A DNA stretch of 64,000 nt from positions 868,001 to 932,000 of the forward strand of contig NZ_CP081149.1 of the NCBI RefSeq assembly GCF_019665785.1. Direction: 5' to 3'. Shown in pieces: positions 23,963 through 34,016 of the stretch. The position numbers and the translations under genes were made by a program. Within the stretch, counting starts at the first letter, position 1. Each line of letters starts with the position of its first letter. Below the pieces are notes generated by a model. That model made no database searches. It saw nothing but the letters and a program-made list of their open reading frames with translations, and was not told the DNA's origin. The stretch comes from Deefgea piscis. Lineage in GTDB: Bacteria > Pseudomonadota > Gammaproteobacteria > Burkholderiales > Chitinibacteraceae.

Positions 23963-25765
23963 TTAAACCGGTTGTGGATGCACTCGATTAATATTGTTGT
24001 GGATTTTATTCAGTGCCGAAATATACGCTTTGGCGCTGGCAACAATAATGTCGGTATCTGCACCTTGGCCGTTGACGATTTTGGCGTCCTTCATCAAGCG
24101 CACGGTCACTTCACCTTGGCTGTCTGTTCCTGAGGTGATTGCATTGACCGAATACAGCTGCATTTCTGCGCCGCTATTAAACAGTGATTCAATCGCTTTA
24201 AAGGTCGCATCTACTGTGCCATCGCCGTGTGCCGTAGCATGGCGCTCAATCCCTGCTTCGCTGACCACTAGATCGGCGCTTGGTGTTTCGCCAGTTTCGG
24301 AAACCACTTTCAAGGAAATGAGTTTGATGTGTTCTTGCTCAATCGAAATCAACTCATCGGACACCAAGGCGTGCAAATCTTCATCGTAAATTTCGCGTTT
24401 TTTATCGGCCAAAGTTTTAAAGCGCGCAAAAGCGGCATTCAAGGCTTCTTCCGATTGCAGTTCAATGCCCAATTCCATCAACTTGGTTTTAAATGCATTG
24501 CGGCCAGACAATTTACCCAAGCTCAAGCGATTCGTGCTCCAGCCTACCGATTCCGCGCTCATGATTTCATAGGTTTCGCGGCATTTCAAAATGCCATCTT
24601 GGTGAATCCCTGACTCATGGGCAAAGGCGTTGGCGCCGACAATGGCTTTGTTCGGCTGTACCGGATAGCCGGTAATCGTTGAAACCAATTTACTGGTTGG
24701 CACGATTTGGGTGGCATCGACATTGCATTCAACGTTGAAAATATCGCGGCGAGTTCGCGTCGCCATGACGACTTCTTCGAGTGAGGCATTACCAGCGCGT
24801 TCGCCCAAACCGTTAATCGTGCATTCAACCTGACGTGCGCCGCCCAAAACCGCGGCCAAAGAGTTGGCTACCGCCATGCCCAAATCGTTGTGGCAATGTG
24901 CCGACCAGATTACGGTATCGCCGCCTTTGGTTTTGGCGATCAATTCGCGGAAAAACGCCTCAGTGCGTTGTGGTACGGCGTAGCCGACGGTATCAGGCAC
25001 ATTCAAGGTGCTCGCGCCAGCTTCGATGACCGCGCCAAAAATACGCGCCAAAAAGTCGATATCGCTACGCAAAGCGTCTTCTGCCGAAAACTCAACATCA
25101 TCGGTGTATTCACGCGCCATTTTGACGGCTTTCACTGCGGCTTCAACCACCTGATCTGGCGTCATGCGCAATTTGTGTTCCATATGAATCGGGCTGGTGG
25201 CGATAAAGGTATGAATTCGGCCACGTTTAGCGTCTTTAATTGCTTCACCCGCAGCGCGTACATCACGCTCATTGGCGCGCGCCAAAGAACAAACCGTGCT
25301 GTTTTCGATAATGCCAGCGATGGTTTTGATGGCATCCGCGTCGCCTGGGCTTGCGGCGGCAAAACCGGCTTCAATGACGTCAACGCCGAGTTTTTCCAAT
25401 TGGCGAGCGATACGGATTTTTTCTTCTTTGGTCATCGATGCGCCAGGAGACTGCTCACCATCACGCAATGTCGTATCAAAAATCACCAAGCGGTCATTAC
25501 TGCGTTGAGTCATGCTGTGCTCCTGAGTCTCTGCGGCGGTGGTTTGATCACGGCCCATATAGTTTTGGATATTGAATTGCCGGCCTTGCTGACTTGCCAA
25601 TTGAGCCAGTTTATTCACTTGGGCGAGCGGCAAGCTGCCGCGTTCGCGCCATTTATAAATCGCAGCTCGGGATACCGGCTCATCTGGAAAAGCAGCATTA
25701 AGCTGATCGGCCAGTGTACTGGGTCCACCAAAATCAGCGATTAGACGATCGATGTCTAATGACAC
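23963..25765 (-). CDS. leuA: 2-isopropylmalate synthase with N-terminal HTH extension
   Basis: 600 aa. Residues 85-600 are a complete Leu[14 protein letters not shown] near 96-108, the HCHNDLG metal site, [13 protein letters not shown], and a C-terminal leucine-sensing domain. It condenses acetyl-CoA with 2-ketoisovalerate. Residues 1-84 are extra: a small HTH-like domain (STLADQL..., [17 protein letters not shown]) of the Cro/phage-repressor type. The long form starts at GTG 25765 with AAAGGAG 6 nt upstream. An internal ATG at 25513 has its own AGGAG 7 nt upstream and would give normal-length LeuA (516 aa). No stop codon separates them. Confidence 0.93.
   Translation of the reverse strand: MSLDIDRLIADFGGPSTLADQLNAAFPDEPVSRAAIYKWRERGSLPLAQVNKLAQLASQQGRQFNIQNYMGRDQTTAAETQEHSMTQRSNDRLVIFDTTLRDGEQSPGASMTKEEKIRIARQLEKLGVDVIEAGFAAASPGDADAIKTIAGIIENSTVCSLARANERDVRAAGEAIKDAKRGRIHTFIATSPIHMEHKLRMTPDQVVEAAVKAVKMAREYTDDVEFSAEDALRSDIDFLARIFGAVIEAGASTLNVPDTVGYAVPQRTEAFFRELIAKTKGGDTVIWSAHCHNDLGMAVANSLAAVLGGARQVECTINGLGERAGNASLEEVVMATRTRRDIFNVECNVDATQIVPTSKLVSTITGYPVQPNKAIVGANAFAHESGIHQDGILKCRETYEIMSAESVGWSTNRLSLGKLSGRNAFKTKLMELGIELQSEEALNAAFARFKTLADKKREIYDEDLHALVSDELISIEQEHIKLISLKVVSETGETPSADLVVSEAGIERHATAHGDGTVDATFKAIESLFNSGAEMQLYSVNAITSGTDSQGEVTVRLMKDAKIVNGQGADTDIIVASAKAYISALNKIHNNINRVHPQPV
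25511..25525 (-). promoter_or_regulatory. Internal ribosome-binding site and second leuA start
   Basis: On the minus strand CAGGAG precedes ATG (25511-25513) by 7 nt, exactly where LeuA homologues begin (MTQ...[11 protein letters not shown]). It suggests that two products, an HTH-LeuA fusion and plain LeuA, could be made from one mRNA. Confidence 0.6.
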
Positions 25766-25832
25766 AGTGTTCTCCTTTGCAGCGATGACTTGAGATTAGC
25801 CATTTTTAGACTTAGTGTCAAACTTGAGAAAT

Positions 25833-25869
25833 AAAAAAGAGCGACCTGTTGTATTGGCCGCTCTTTTTT
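25833..25869 (-). terminator. Terminator between pssA and leuA
   Basis: AAAAAAGAGCG...CGCTCTTTTTT is an 11-bp stem with A-runs and T-runs on both sides, so it can work in both directions. It ends pssA transcription ahead of leuA. Confidence 0.8.
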
Positions 25870-25892
25870 CTACATTTTATTTATAAATTAGA

Positions 25893-26669
25893 CTATTTGT
25901 CTAATTTTCTGACTTGTTTTGGACGTTTCATCACAAGCCACAGCCAATACACATAGCCTGAGGCGGCGTAGCAGATAAAGAAACTAAACAACACCAAGGC
26001 TGGGCGTGATGCGCCGATGAGCAAAATCAAGGTGGCAATCAATAAACTCACAAAAGGCACGGTTTTGCGCATATGTAGCTCTTTAAAGCTCCAGTACGGC
26101 ACGTTGGACACCATAGTTAAGCCAGCAAATAGCGTAAAGCACAGCGCAGCGTAGGGTAGTAGCTCAACCAAGGGCGATAAATCGTCATGGTATTCAATAT
26201 TGATCCACACTAAACCGGCGACTAAGGCCGCTGCAGCTGGGCTGGGTAGTCCTTGAAAAAAACGTTTATCAACCACTTCGATATTGGTATTAAAGCGCGC
26301 CAAACGCAGTGCGGCGCCAGCGCAGTAGATAAAGGCCACCGCCCACCCGAGTTTGCCAAAGCCCGACAAGCCCCATTCATACATAATTAAAGCCGGAGCA
26401 ACGCCAAACGACACCATGTCGGACAAGCTATCAAATTGCGCACCAAATTCAGATTGCGTATGCGTCATTCTGGCAACACGGCCATCCAGGCCATCTAAAA
26501 TCATCGCAGCAAAAATCGCCAACGCCGCCGATTCAAACTGGCCATTCATGGCTTGCACGATGGCATAAAAGCCAGAAAACAGTGCGGCGAGGGTAAATAA
26601 ATTGGGCAGCAAGTAAATACTTTGACGGCGCAAGGTTTGTGCGCGGCTTGATGGGGGTTGCAGTTGCAT
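25893..26669 (-). CDS. pssA: CDP-diacylglycerol-serine O-phosphatidyltransferase
   Basis: About 258 aa from ATG 26669 (MQLQPPSS...), which has GAGG 6 nt upstream; the frame is open 22 codons further. The CDP-alcohol phosphotransferase motif DGLDGRVAR-x8-G-x3-D-x3-D is complete (DGLDGRVARMTHTQSEFGAQF DSLSD). Seven or eight membrane helices. It makes phosphatidylserine in the inner membrane. The next gene, divergent, is the decarboxylase that turns this product into phosphatidylethanolamine. Confidence 0.94.
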   Translation of the reverse strand: MQLQPPSSRAQTLRRQSIYLLPNLFTLAALFSGFYAIVQAMNGQFESAALAIFAAMILDGLDGRVARMTHTQSEFGAQFDSLSDMVSFGVAPALIMYEWGLSGFGKLGWAVAFIYCAGAALRLARFNTNIEVVDKRFFQGLPSPAAAALVAGLVWINIEYHDDLSPLVELLPYAALCFTLFAGLTMVSNVPYWSFKELHMRKTVPFVSLLIATLILLIGASRPALVLFSFFICYAASGYVYWLWLVMKRPKQVRKLDK

Positions 26670-26785
26670 GAAAGCCTCGATTGCATAAGCATTTGAGGCA
26701 ACATTGTAACTGACGTCTCGTGCCATCGGTAGCATGTGGGTAGATACGTTATAATCCGCGCTCTTATTTGTCCTAGGTGACTTTC

Positions 26786-27628
26786 GTGTCTGAGCGTCTA
26801 TTTGTACTTTTGCAGTATGTCATCCCTAAGTTGGCGTTGACTCGATTGATGGGGGCCTTGGCCGGATTACGTGCTGGCCGCTTGACTCACGCCGTGATTA
26901 CTCGCTTTGTCGCCAAATACCAAGTCAATATGGCCGAAGCGGCCAATCCAAATCCTGCCGCTTATGCCACATTCAATGAATTTTTTACCCGCGCCTTAAA
27001 AGACGGCGTGCGGCCACTGACCAATGCGCAACTGCTGTGTACTGTTGACGGGGCAATTAGTCAGTTTGGCCCAATAGAACACGGGCAAATTTATCAAGCC
27101 AAAGGCAAGCAATTTACCACCACGGCGTTATTGGGTGGCAATGAGGCGTTGGCCAAGCAATTTGAAAACGGCCTGTTTGCTACGATTTATCTCAGCCCAA
27201 AAGATTATCACCGCATTCATATGCCATGCCGTGGACGTTTGTTGGAAATGACTTACGTACCGGGCGAGTTGTTTTCGGTGAACCCAGCCACAGCGCGTGG
27301 CGTCGATGGCTTGTTTGCGCGTAATGAGCGAGTGGTGTGCGTGTTTGAAGCCGACAACGGCCATCCTTTTGTGCAAGTGCTGGTCGGTGCGACAATTGTC
27401 GGCAGTATGGCGACTACTTGGCACGGCGTAGTCAATCCGCCGCGCAGCAAATCGGTGTGGACCAAAGATTATCGCGACCAGCAAATCGTGCTGGAGCAGG
27501 GTGCAGAAATGGGCCGCTTCTTACTCGGCTCAACCGTGGTATTACTGTTTCCTGAGGGCGATTTGGAATTTAATGCCGATTGGAAAGCTGGGCGCAGCGT
27601 GCGCTTGGGTGAGGTGATGGCGGATTAA
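26786..27628 (+). CDS. psd: Phosphatidylserine decarboxylase proenzyme
   Basis: 280 aa from GTG 26786 (MSERLFVLLQYVIPKLALTRLMG) with AGG 8 nt upstream; GTG 26777 is an alternative. It contains the FNEFFTRALKDG block and the LGST self-cleavage site near residue 248, where the Ser becomes the pyruvoyl group and splits the chain into beta and alpha subunits. It acts at the inner membrane. A TATAAT lies at 26747-26752 in the pssA/psd spacer. Confidence 0.95.
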   Translation: MSERLFVLLQYVIPKLALTRLMGALAGLRAGRLTHAVITRFVAKYQVNMAEAANPNPAAYATFNEFFTRALKDGVRPLTNAQLLCTVDGAISQFGPIEHGQIYQAKGKQFTTTALLGGNEALAKQFENGLFATIYLSPKDYHRIHMPCRGRLLEMTYVPGELFSVNPATARGVDGLFARNERVVCVFEADNGHPFVQVLVGATIVGSMATTWHGVVNPPRSKSVWTKDYRDQQIVLEQGAEMGRFLLGSTVVLLFPEGDLEFNADWKAGRSVRLGEVMAD

Positions 27629-27646
27629 GTTGGCTGGTTTATTGCT

Positions 27647-27697
27647 TGGGTATATCCATGTAGCTATTTATTAGTAATGCTTGTATCTATATACCCA
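27647..27697. repeat. 49-nt GGGTAT palindrome, copy c
   Basis: Perfect 9-bp ends TGGGTATAT/ATATACCCA. It lies 18 nt after the psd stop. Confidence 0.8.
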
Positions 27698-27744
27698 TTA
27701 TCTGTTGGATTACTGAGTCATTTTAAAGCCAACAATGCGCGTTT

Positions 27745-27833
27745 GTAGGAGCAGGCTTGCCTGCGAAGACACGGTTAATTAGAGCGATTCACGCTCATAT
27801 TGGCATTGCTTTCGCGGGCAAGCCCGCTCCTAC
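27745..27833. repeat. REP pair (BIME-like), copy 1
   Basis: GTAGGAGCAGGCTTGCCTGC (27745 on) and its near-complement GCGGGCAAGCCCGCTCCTAC (to 27833) face each other across about 43 nt. Sequence and layout resemble Pseudomonas REP elements. A second pair with the same spacing is at 30690-30777. Confidence 0.8.
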
Positions 27834-27929
27834 GGCGTGTTGTTGAGACTAATCAGGTCTTTTTATTTAGATGCATAAATCCTGGGTATAGATTTTGTAT
27901 TGGGTTTTTTCGCTGCCAGTGAGGTTTAA

Positions 27930-28454
27930 ATGAGTGCAGTACGAGTATTAGGCCAGATTACGATTCCTGAATCGCTTAAGCAAAACCTCGCCGAAATTCG
28001 GCAAACGCGCAGCTCGGCGTTTGCCGCCAAAGGCGTGATTGAGGTGCATTATTTTCCGCAAGGCAATCCTAATCTGCCGACAGGGGATGCGTGGCAACTG
28101 GATGCGGAAAAAGCGGCATTTGGCATCGCCTTATTAAATCGTCTGGGCCTCGCGCCCGAGTATATGCACGATGCCAATTTGATGGGTTATACCCAGCTTG
28201 ATCCGCACACTGATATTGGCTTTTTGGTGCAAGACGAACCCGTCGCCTTTTTGCATGTGGTGCTGCAAGGCGAAGGCGTGCTGCGAATGACTGGCGCGAG
28301 CAATCCTCTCGAGCAAGCCACTGCGGTGAGTGAAGGCATGGTCTTTATCCTTAACCCAGAAATCGAACACGCTTTTGGCGACTGCCCCGATATTTTGTTT
28401 TCAATATCAATGGTCGTGCCCCGTTCGAAAATGGCGGAGTTGACGTTGGTTTGA
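27930..28454 (+). CDS. Conserved-looking hypothetical protein, possible beta-helix (cupin/2OG) fold
   Basis: 174 aa. The central part YTQLDPHTDIGFLVQDEP...FLHVVLQGEGVLRMTG...EGMVFILNPEIEHAFG has an HxD followed about 55 residues later by His, compatible with the iron site of 2OG-Fe(II) oxygenases or a cupin barrel. I do not recognise the family by name. Single gene between repeat-rich spacers; the ATG at 27930 has a purine-rich GAGG nearby. No operon partner to hint at a substrate. Confidence 0.6.
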   Translation: MSAVRVLGQITIPESLKQNLAEIRQTRSSAFAAKGVIEVHYFPQGNPNLPTGDAWQLDAEKAAFGIALLNRLGLAPEYMHDANLMGYTQLDPHTDIGFLVQDEPVAFLHVVLQGEGVLRMTGASNPLEQATAVSEGMVFILNPEIEHAFGDCPDILFSISMVVPRSKMAELTLV

Positions 28455-28862
28455 TGTTGGCTGATTTGCCATGCGTAGGGGGGAATAAGCGCAGCGCATT
28501 CCACCGTTTGGCTCACGTCATGCGGCGCAATGATCCCCAAAGGAATGATGTCATACGCGGTGCATCGGATTGGGCTTGATTGTGGCTTCCGATCCATCCA
28601 TCCGTAAAAGTAAGCCCCAACGGGCGACAATGAGTGAAACGAATTGCGCCGAATAAACGTGGAACCACAACCCAGTGTGATTCAAGCATTACTCATTTTA
28701 CAAGCAGATGGATTCAATTTACGCAAAAGCCGGTGCAATTCGCTAAAGCTCATTGCCCCCTACGATTTCGGCTTACTAGTTACAAAAGCATTACGGTGTA
28801 CGTGGTACGATTGCGACTTACGAGTCGTGCTAATCGGCGATGGTCTTTTTGGAGGAGGATTA
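28455..28862. other. 408-nt gap with half repeat and weak open frame
   Basis: 28474-28504 matches one arm of the GTAGGGTGG-type repeat seen complete at 47473-47548. The rest shows a frame open in phase with the next gene from TTG 28644, encoding INVEPQPSVIQALLILQ... and others. It has no Shine-Dalgarno and is probably non-coding or relic. Confidence 0.4.
28474..28504 (+). repeat. Half copy of GTAGGGTGG-type repeat
   Basis: GTAGGGGGGAATAAGCGCAG... matches the left arm of the repeat at 47473 (GTAGGGTGGAATAAGCACAG...). The right arm is missing here. Confidence 0.6.
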
Positions 28863-29330
28863 ATGAGTTCAGTCAAGATAGGGTGTAGTGCTGGTACTTC
28901 TATTCGGCACAATACGCATATTATTATGGCCTCTTTTTTACTATCAGCATTGCTTGCTTATGCTCATTTCCAATATGGCTTTAAGTTTGCGCTACTTTTT
29001 GTGGCTATAAATCTGCTTGGTCTTTTAATTCATTTGGCAAGTAAAATCGAGTGTACTTTTGATGCTGAATTAAATGCTCTTTCCCTAGAAAAATCTATTT
29101 TTGCTTGGCGAGTGGCGAGTGAAAAAACGATGCATGTTTCTGATTTTTCTTATGTTTATGTGAAAGAGGGACGTTATTGTTATGAGCTTACTTTGTTTAG
29201 CACGATCCGCGACGAGTTGGTTTTATTTAATGTTGAGGCTGAGAATGCTGAGTTTGAGGCTCAAAGAGTGGCGGGCATTTTAAACATCATGAATAAAGGC
29301 GTGTTGATGTCAAAAGGTTTTTCTCATTAG
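28863..29330 (+). CDS. Small membrane protein of unknown function
   Basis: 155 aa from ATG 28863, preceded by a strong GGAGGAGG 6-8 nt upstream, which I preferred over in-frame TTG 28644. Two hydrophobic helices near residues 22-55 (MASFLLSALLAYAHF, FALLFVAINLLGLLIHL) are followed by a soluble C-terminal domain with YVYVKEGRYCYELTLFSTIRDELVLF, resembling a PH-like or YdbT-like beta domain. Not recognised as a named family. Codon use is more AT-rich than neighbours. Confidence 0.6.
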   Translation: MSSVKIGCSAGTSIRHNTHIIMASFLLSALLAYAHFQYGFKFALLFVAINLLGLLIHLASKIECTFDAELNALSLEKSIFAWRVASEKTMHVSDFSYVYVKEGRYCYELTLFSTIRDELVLFNVEAENAEFEAQRVAGILNIMNKGVLMSKGFSH

Positions 29331-29392
29331 CGCCGTATTTATGACTCTGTGATTAGAGTTAAAAATATACCGATTGATATAAGTAGATAAAT

Positions 29393-29419
29393 AAAAAACC
29401 GGCGCGAAGCCGGTTTTTT
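29393..29419. terminator. Bidirectional terminator between 29330 gene and ilvC
   Basis: A perfect 11-bp stem AAAAAACCGGC/GCCGGTTTTTT with a GCGAA loop. It serves both the plus-strand gene and, 135 nt past its stop, minus-strand ilvC. Confidence 0.88.
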
Positions 29420-29450
29420 ATTTGACGCATCATTTTAGCGAGCGAAACGC

Positions 29451-29535
29451 GATTGGGCACGAAGATAGCGGCGACGTGTACGTTGAGTACACGAGCCGCG
29501 CAGCGAAGATGTTTTATTTTCTTCTTGGCTCAATC
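29451..29535. other. Structured element in the ilvC 3' region
   Basis: An outer stem GATTGGGC/GCTCAATC (29451-29458 with 29528-29535, one G-U on the plus strand) encloses a strong hairpin. That hairpin is GCGGC-ga-CGTGTAC, loop GTTGA, GTACACG-a-GCCGC (29468-29499). It has no gene. It could be a structured 3' UTR, a small RNA or a remnant repeat. Confidence 0.45.
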
Positions 29536-29553
29536 ACGTTGCAGCCGCTTTTG

Positions 29554-30651
<1,098 letters not shown>

Positions 30652-30689
30652 TTAGCTAGCGGTTTCAGCAGGCTTGAAATCGTATTCTC

Positions 30690-30777
30690 GTAGGAGCGGG
30701 CTTGCCCGCGAAGACATTGATTGCAAAGCCACTTCACGCCGTATTGACACTGCTTTCGCGGGCAAGCCCGCTCCTAC
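30690..30777. repeat. REP pair (BIME-like), copy 2
   Basis: Perfect 23-bp inverted arms (30690-30712 and 30755-30777; core GCGGGCTTGCCCGC). The inner spacer is also similar to copy 1 (TATTGaCaCTGC versus TATTGgCaTTGC). It lies in the ilvH-ilvC gap, 11 nt past the ilvH stop. Confidence 0.85.
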
Positions 30778-30788
30778 AGGGCTAATCG

Positions 30789-31286
30789 TTATAGTTTCAA
30801 GATCCGTTCGCCACGGCCGATGCCTGAGGCTCCGGTGCGCACGGTTTCTAAAATCGCCGATTGGTCGAGCGCATTGATAAAAGCGCTAAGCTTTTCACCG
30901 GTGCCAGTCAGTTCAATCGTGTAGGTTTTTTCAGTCACGTCGATGATACGCCCACGGAAAATATCCGCCATGCGTTTCATTTCGTCGCGATCTTTGCCGG
31001 TGGCGCGTACTTTAATGAGCATCAGTTCACGCTCAATGTGATCGGCCTCGTTCAGGTCGATCACTTTAACCACTTCGATCAGCTTGTTGAGCTGCTTGGT
31101 GATTTGTTCGATCACATCCTCTGAGCCATGCGTGACAATCGTCATACGGCTCATGGTTGGATCTTCGGTGGTTTGCACCGTCAGTGAATCAATATTGTAG
31201 CCACGAGCCGAAAACAGCCCCGTCACGCGCGATAGCGCACCGGCTTCGTTTTCAATCAGGACAGATAAAATATGGCGCATGTTCAT
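30789..31286 (-). CDS. ilvH: Acetolactate synthase small (regulatory) subunit
   Basis: 165 aa. The N-terminal ACT domain MRHILSVLIENEAGALSRVTGLFSARGYNIDSLTV binds valine for feedback inhibition, followed by the C-terminal ALS_ss domain. Full length for IlvH/IlvN. It lies 6 nt downstream of ilvI on the same strand. Confidence 0.96.
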   Translation of the reverse strand: MNMRHILSVLIENEAGALSRVTGLFSARGYNIDSLTVQTTEDPTMSRMTIVTHGSEDVIEQITKQLNKLIEVVKVIDLNEADHIERELMLIKVRATGKDRDEMKRMADIFRGRIIDVTEKTYTIELTGTGEKLSAFINALDQSAILETVRTGASGIGRGERILKL

Positions 31287-31292
31287 CTCTCC

Positions 31293-33053
31293 TTAGCAAA
31301 GATTGCCGTAATCACGGTTGTTTTCAAATGGCACAAGCTGCATTGATTGCATATGCGGCGGCAAGTCCATTTGGTTGAGCCCTTTGCCGTTTTGGATCAT
31401 TGGGAACACATTGGCTTTTGGATTGGTTAAGAAATCCATAAATACCAAGCGCTCTTTCATCGCAAACGCTTCGCGTAGTGCTGGCTCAACGTCGGCTGGC
31501 TTGGTGATTTGCATGCCAACGTGACCATAAGCTTCAGCCAACTTCACAAAGTCAGGCAATGCATCGACATACGACTCAGAATAACGCGTGCCATAGAAGA
31601 ATTCTTGCCATTGGCGAACCATACCCAAGTAGCCGTTGTTTAGATTAATAATCTTCACTGGCGTGTGGTATTGCTTGCACGTCGACAATTCTTGAATATT
31701 CATCTGGATTGAGCCGTCGCCGGTGATACAAGCCACATCGGCATACGGATTAGCCAGTTGGGCACCCATCGCAGCAGGTAGACCAAAGCCCATCGTGCCC
31801 AAGCCGCCAGAGTTAATCCATTGGCGAGGACGGTTAAAATGATAGTACTGCGCGGTAAACATTTGATGCTGGCCGACGTCCGAAGTAATAATCGCTTCGC
31901 CACCGGTCACTTCAAACAGTTTTTGCATCACAAATTGCGGCTGAATAATTTCGTCGTCTTGTGGATACCACAAGCTTTTCGGTGCACGCCATTCGTTAAT
32001 TTGATCCCACCACGCATTCAATGCTTTTTCGCTTGGACGGGCGTTGGTTTCTTTTAGGATTGCAATCAGATCTTTCAGTACGTCTTTCACGTCGCCAACA
32101 ATCGGCACGTCGACTTTAACGCGTTTGGCAATCGACGATGGATCGATGTCGATTTGCACAATTTTTTTGCTTTGCGACAAAAACTGCGCCGGATTAGAAA
32201 TCACGCGGTCATCAAAACGAGCGCCGATGGCGATAATGGTGTCAGCGTATTGCATCGCCATATTTGCTTCATACGTGCCATGCATGCCAAGCATGCCGAC
32301 AAACAGCGGATCCGAACCTGGATATGCGCCCAAGCCCATTAGCGTATTGGTGCATGGCACATTGAGCATGCGCACCAACTCAGTCACTTCTTCTGAGGCA
32401 TTGCCCAAGATCGCGCCACCGCCAACATAAATATATGGGCGTTTAGCTTGCTCGAGTAATTGCGCCGCTTTTTTGATCTGCCCTGGGTGGCCTTTTACTG
32501 GCGGGTTATAGCTGCGAATAGCGACCGATTTAGGGTATTCAAAAACCGCTTTGGCTTGCGTCACATCTTTAGGAACGTCAATCACCACAGGGCCGGGACG
32601 ACCGGTAGTGGCAATGTAAAACGCTTTTTTGATCGTCGTTGCTAGATCTTTAACGTCTTTGACTAAGAAATTATGCTTCACAATCGGGCGTGAACAGCCA
32701 ACCATATCGACTTCTTGGAAGGCGTCTGAGCCAATTGACGGCGTACCGACTTGGCCAGAAATCACCACCATTGGAATCGAATCCATAAACGCCGTTGCAA
32801 TGCCAGTTAAAGCATTGGTGGCGCCAGGGCCCGATGTAACTAACGCCACGCCAATTTTATTGCTGGATCGTGAGTAAGCATCAGCGGCATGGACTGCGGC
32901 TTGTTCATGGCGAACGAGTACGTGTTTGAATTTGTTTTGTTTGAAAATCGCATCATAGATTTCCAAAACCGCGCCGCCGGGATAGCCGAATACAAATTCG
33001 ACATTTTCTTCGGCAAGACAGCGCGCAAGAATTTCAGCGCCCGAGATCTGCAT
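31293..33053 (-). CDS. ilvI: Acetolactate synthase large (catalytic) subunit
   Basis: 586 aa ThDP enzyme. FGYPGGAVLEIYDA with the catalytic Glu in VRHEQAAVHAAD, central FAD-binding domain, and the ThDP motif GDGSIQMNIQEL near residue 446. It makes acetolactate or acetohydroxybutyrate. First gene of ilvIHC. The minus-strand leader (33060-33150) contains two small hairpins but no terminator-type T-run. Confidence 0.95.
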   Translation of the reverse strand: MQISGAEILARCLAEENVEFVFGYPGGAVLEIYDAIFKQNKFKHVLVRHEQAAVHAADAYSRSSNKIGVALVTSGPGATNALTGIATAFMDSIPMVVISGQVGTPSIGSDAFQEVDMVGCSRPIVKHNFLVKDVKDLATTIKKAFYIATTGRPGPVVIDVPKDVTQAKAVFEYPKSVAIRSYNPPVKGHPGQIKKAAQLLEQAKRPYIYVGGGAILGNASEEVTELVRMLNVPCTNTLMGLGAYPGSDPLFVGMLGMHGTYEANMAMQYADTIIAIGARFDDRVISNPAQFLSQSKKIVQIDIDPSSIAKRVKVDVPIVGDVKDVLKDLIAILKETNARPSEKALNAWWDQINEWRAPKSLWYPQDDEIIQPQFVMQKLFEVTGGEAIITSDVGQHQMFTAQYYHFNRPRQWINSGGLGTMGFGLPAAMGAQLANPYADVACITGDGSIQMNIQELSTCKQYHTPVKIINLNNGYLGMVRQWQEFFYGTRYSESYVDALPDFVKLAEAYGHVGMQITKPADVEPALREAFAMKERLVFMDFLTNPKANVFPMIQNGKGLNQMDLPPHMQSMQLVPFENNRDYGNLC

Positions 33054-33449
33054 GGGATAAGTCCTGAGTCAATCGTTGATCGGTTAAATGCAAGCTGCTA
33101 GATAGCAGCAGGCGACTGTTGAAGAGCAACAGCCAACGCCGCGCTTGTAAGCTTTATCAGCTTATCTATTTAAGAACGGGCATTTTATTTACTGGACTTG
33201 CCGCAGTTCACTGGCTTGTGGCCATCAAGAACGAAGTGTGATGCGCTTGCGGTGTCGATCCAGTGCCCCTGCCGTCTGTTTAAACGACCGGTCGCTATAG
33301 TGACTTTGTGTAGGGGATTAAAGGTATACGATCGCTTATATTTTGGCAAGTTTTTCTGGCTGAATATTTTTGCTTTTGTTAGTATCAATCCCCTGTTTTT
33401 GCTGGCTATTTGGCAGCAGTTTTGCGCGTCCCTGTTTTGGAGTCCAAGT
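33054..33449. other. 396-nt divergent spacer ilvI / sigma factor
   Basis: Two adjacent hairpins lie in the ilvI leader: GCTGCT/AGCAGC (33092-33107) and CTGTTG/CAACAG (33116-33132). A minus-strand run of Ala/Val/Leu codons (AALAVALQQSPAAI) lacks a good start codon. The half nearer the sigma gene is open in its frame but lacks a start signal. Confidence 0.45.
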
Positions 33450-34016
33450 TTGGCAAGTCAGCAGCAATTAAATGATTTTTTAGCTAGCGTTGAGCGCCGT
33501 GCATGGCGGCAAGCACAGTACGCAGTGCGCGATCATGAGCACGCTTTGGATATTGTGCAAGATGCAATGCTGAAATTGGCAACGCGTTATGCTGACAAAC
33601 CCGAATCTGAATGGCCGATGTTATTTCAAACTATCTTGCAAAACACGATACGAGACTTTCTACGTCGGAACAAATTACGTCATTTTTGGGTGAGTTTATT
33701 CTCTAAATTCTCTTCTAATTCCGATGATGAGGCTGACTTAGCTGATCCGCTATCCTATGTCCCGCACAATAGCGAGCTCAATCCCAGTGCAGAACAGGCG
33801 GTATTACAGCAGCAAAATATGGCCTTAATCGAGGAAGGGCTGGCTTTATTACCGCCACGTCAACGCGAAGCCTTCTTGCTGCGTTATTGGGAGGAGATGG
33901 ATGTGCAAGAAACCGCGCAAGTGATGGGCTGCTCTGAAGGCAGTGTTAAAACGCATTGTTCGCGCGCTTGTCATACCTTGGCCGATTGGCTTAAACAAAG
34001 GGGGCTCACCCTATGA
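33450..34016 (+). CDS. ECF-type RNA polymerase sigma factor
   Basis: 188 aa from TTG 33450, chosen because GGAG lies 7 nt upstream and SLASQQQLNDFL begins the family homology; the frame is open further up to 33198 but encodes junk. Region 2 (HALDIVQDAMLKLATRY) and region 4 (LPPRQREAFLLRYWEEMDVQETAQVMGCSEGSVKTH) are clear. It overlaps the next gene by 4 nt. The set sigma-DUF3619-DUF3106-RDD is a conserved betaproteobacterial locus; DUF3619 may be the anti-sigma factor. Confidence 0.9.
   Translation: MASQQQLNDFLASVERRAWRQAQYAVRDHEHALDIVQDAMLKLATRYADKPESEWPMLFQTILQNTIRDFLRRNKLRHFWVSLFSKFSSNSDDEADLADPLSYVPHNSELNPSAEQAVLQQQNMALIEEGLALLPPRQREAFLLRYWEEMDVQETAQVMGCSEGSVKTHCSRACHTLADWLKQRGLTL

Larger units (their letters stand above)
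27629..27929. other. 301-nt gap filled with repeats
   Basis: It holds palindrome copy c (27647-27697) and a REP pair (27745-27833). The remaining 90 nt before the next gene is AT-rich and shows nothing I can name. Confidence 0.7.

Noticed and set aside
33060..33150. Classical attenuator with leader peptide ahead of ilvI
   Set aside because: Two hairpins and an Ala/Val/Leu codon run exist, but there is no credible start codon and no terminator T-run.
33198..33449. Longer N-terminus for the ECF sigma factor
   Set aside because: The extra 84 residues are not sigma-like and the TTG at 33450 has a good GGAG; the upstream frame is chance.
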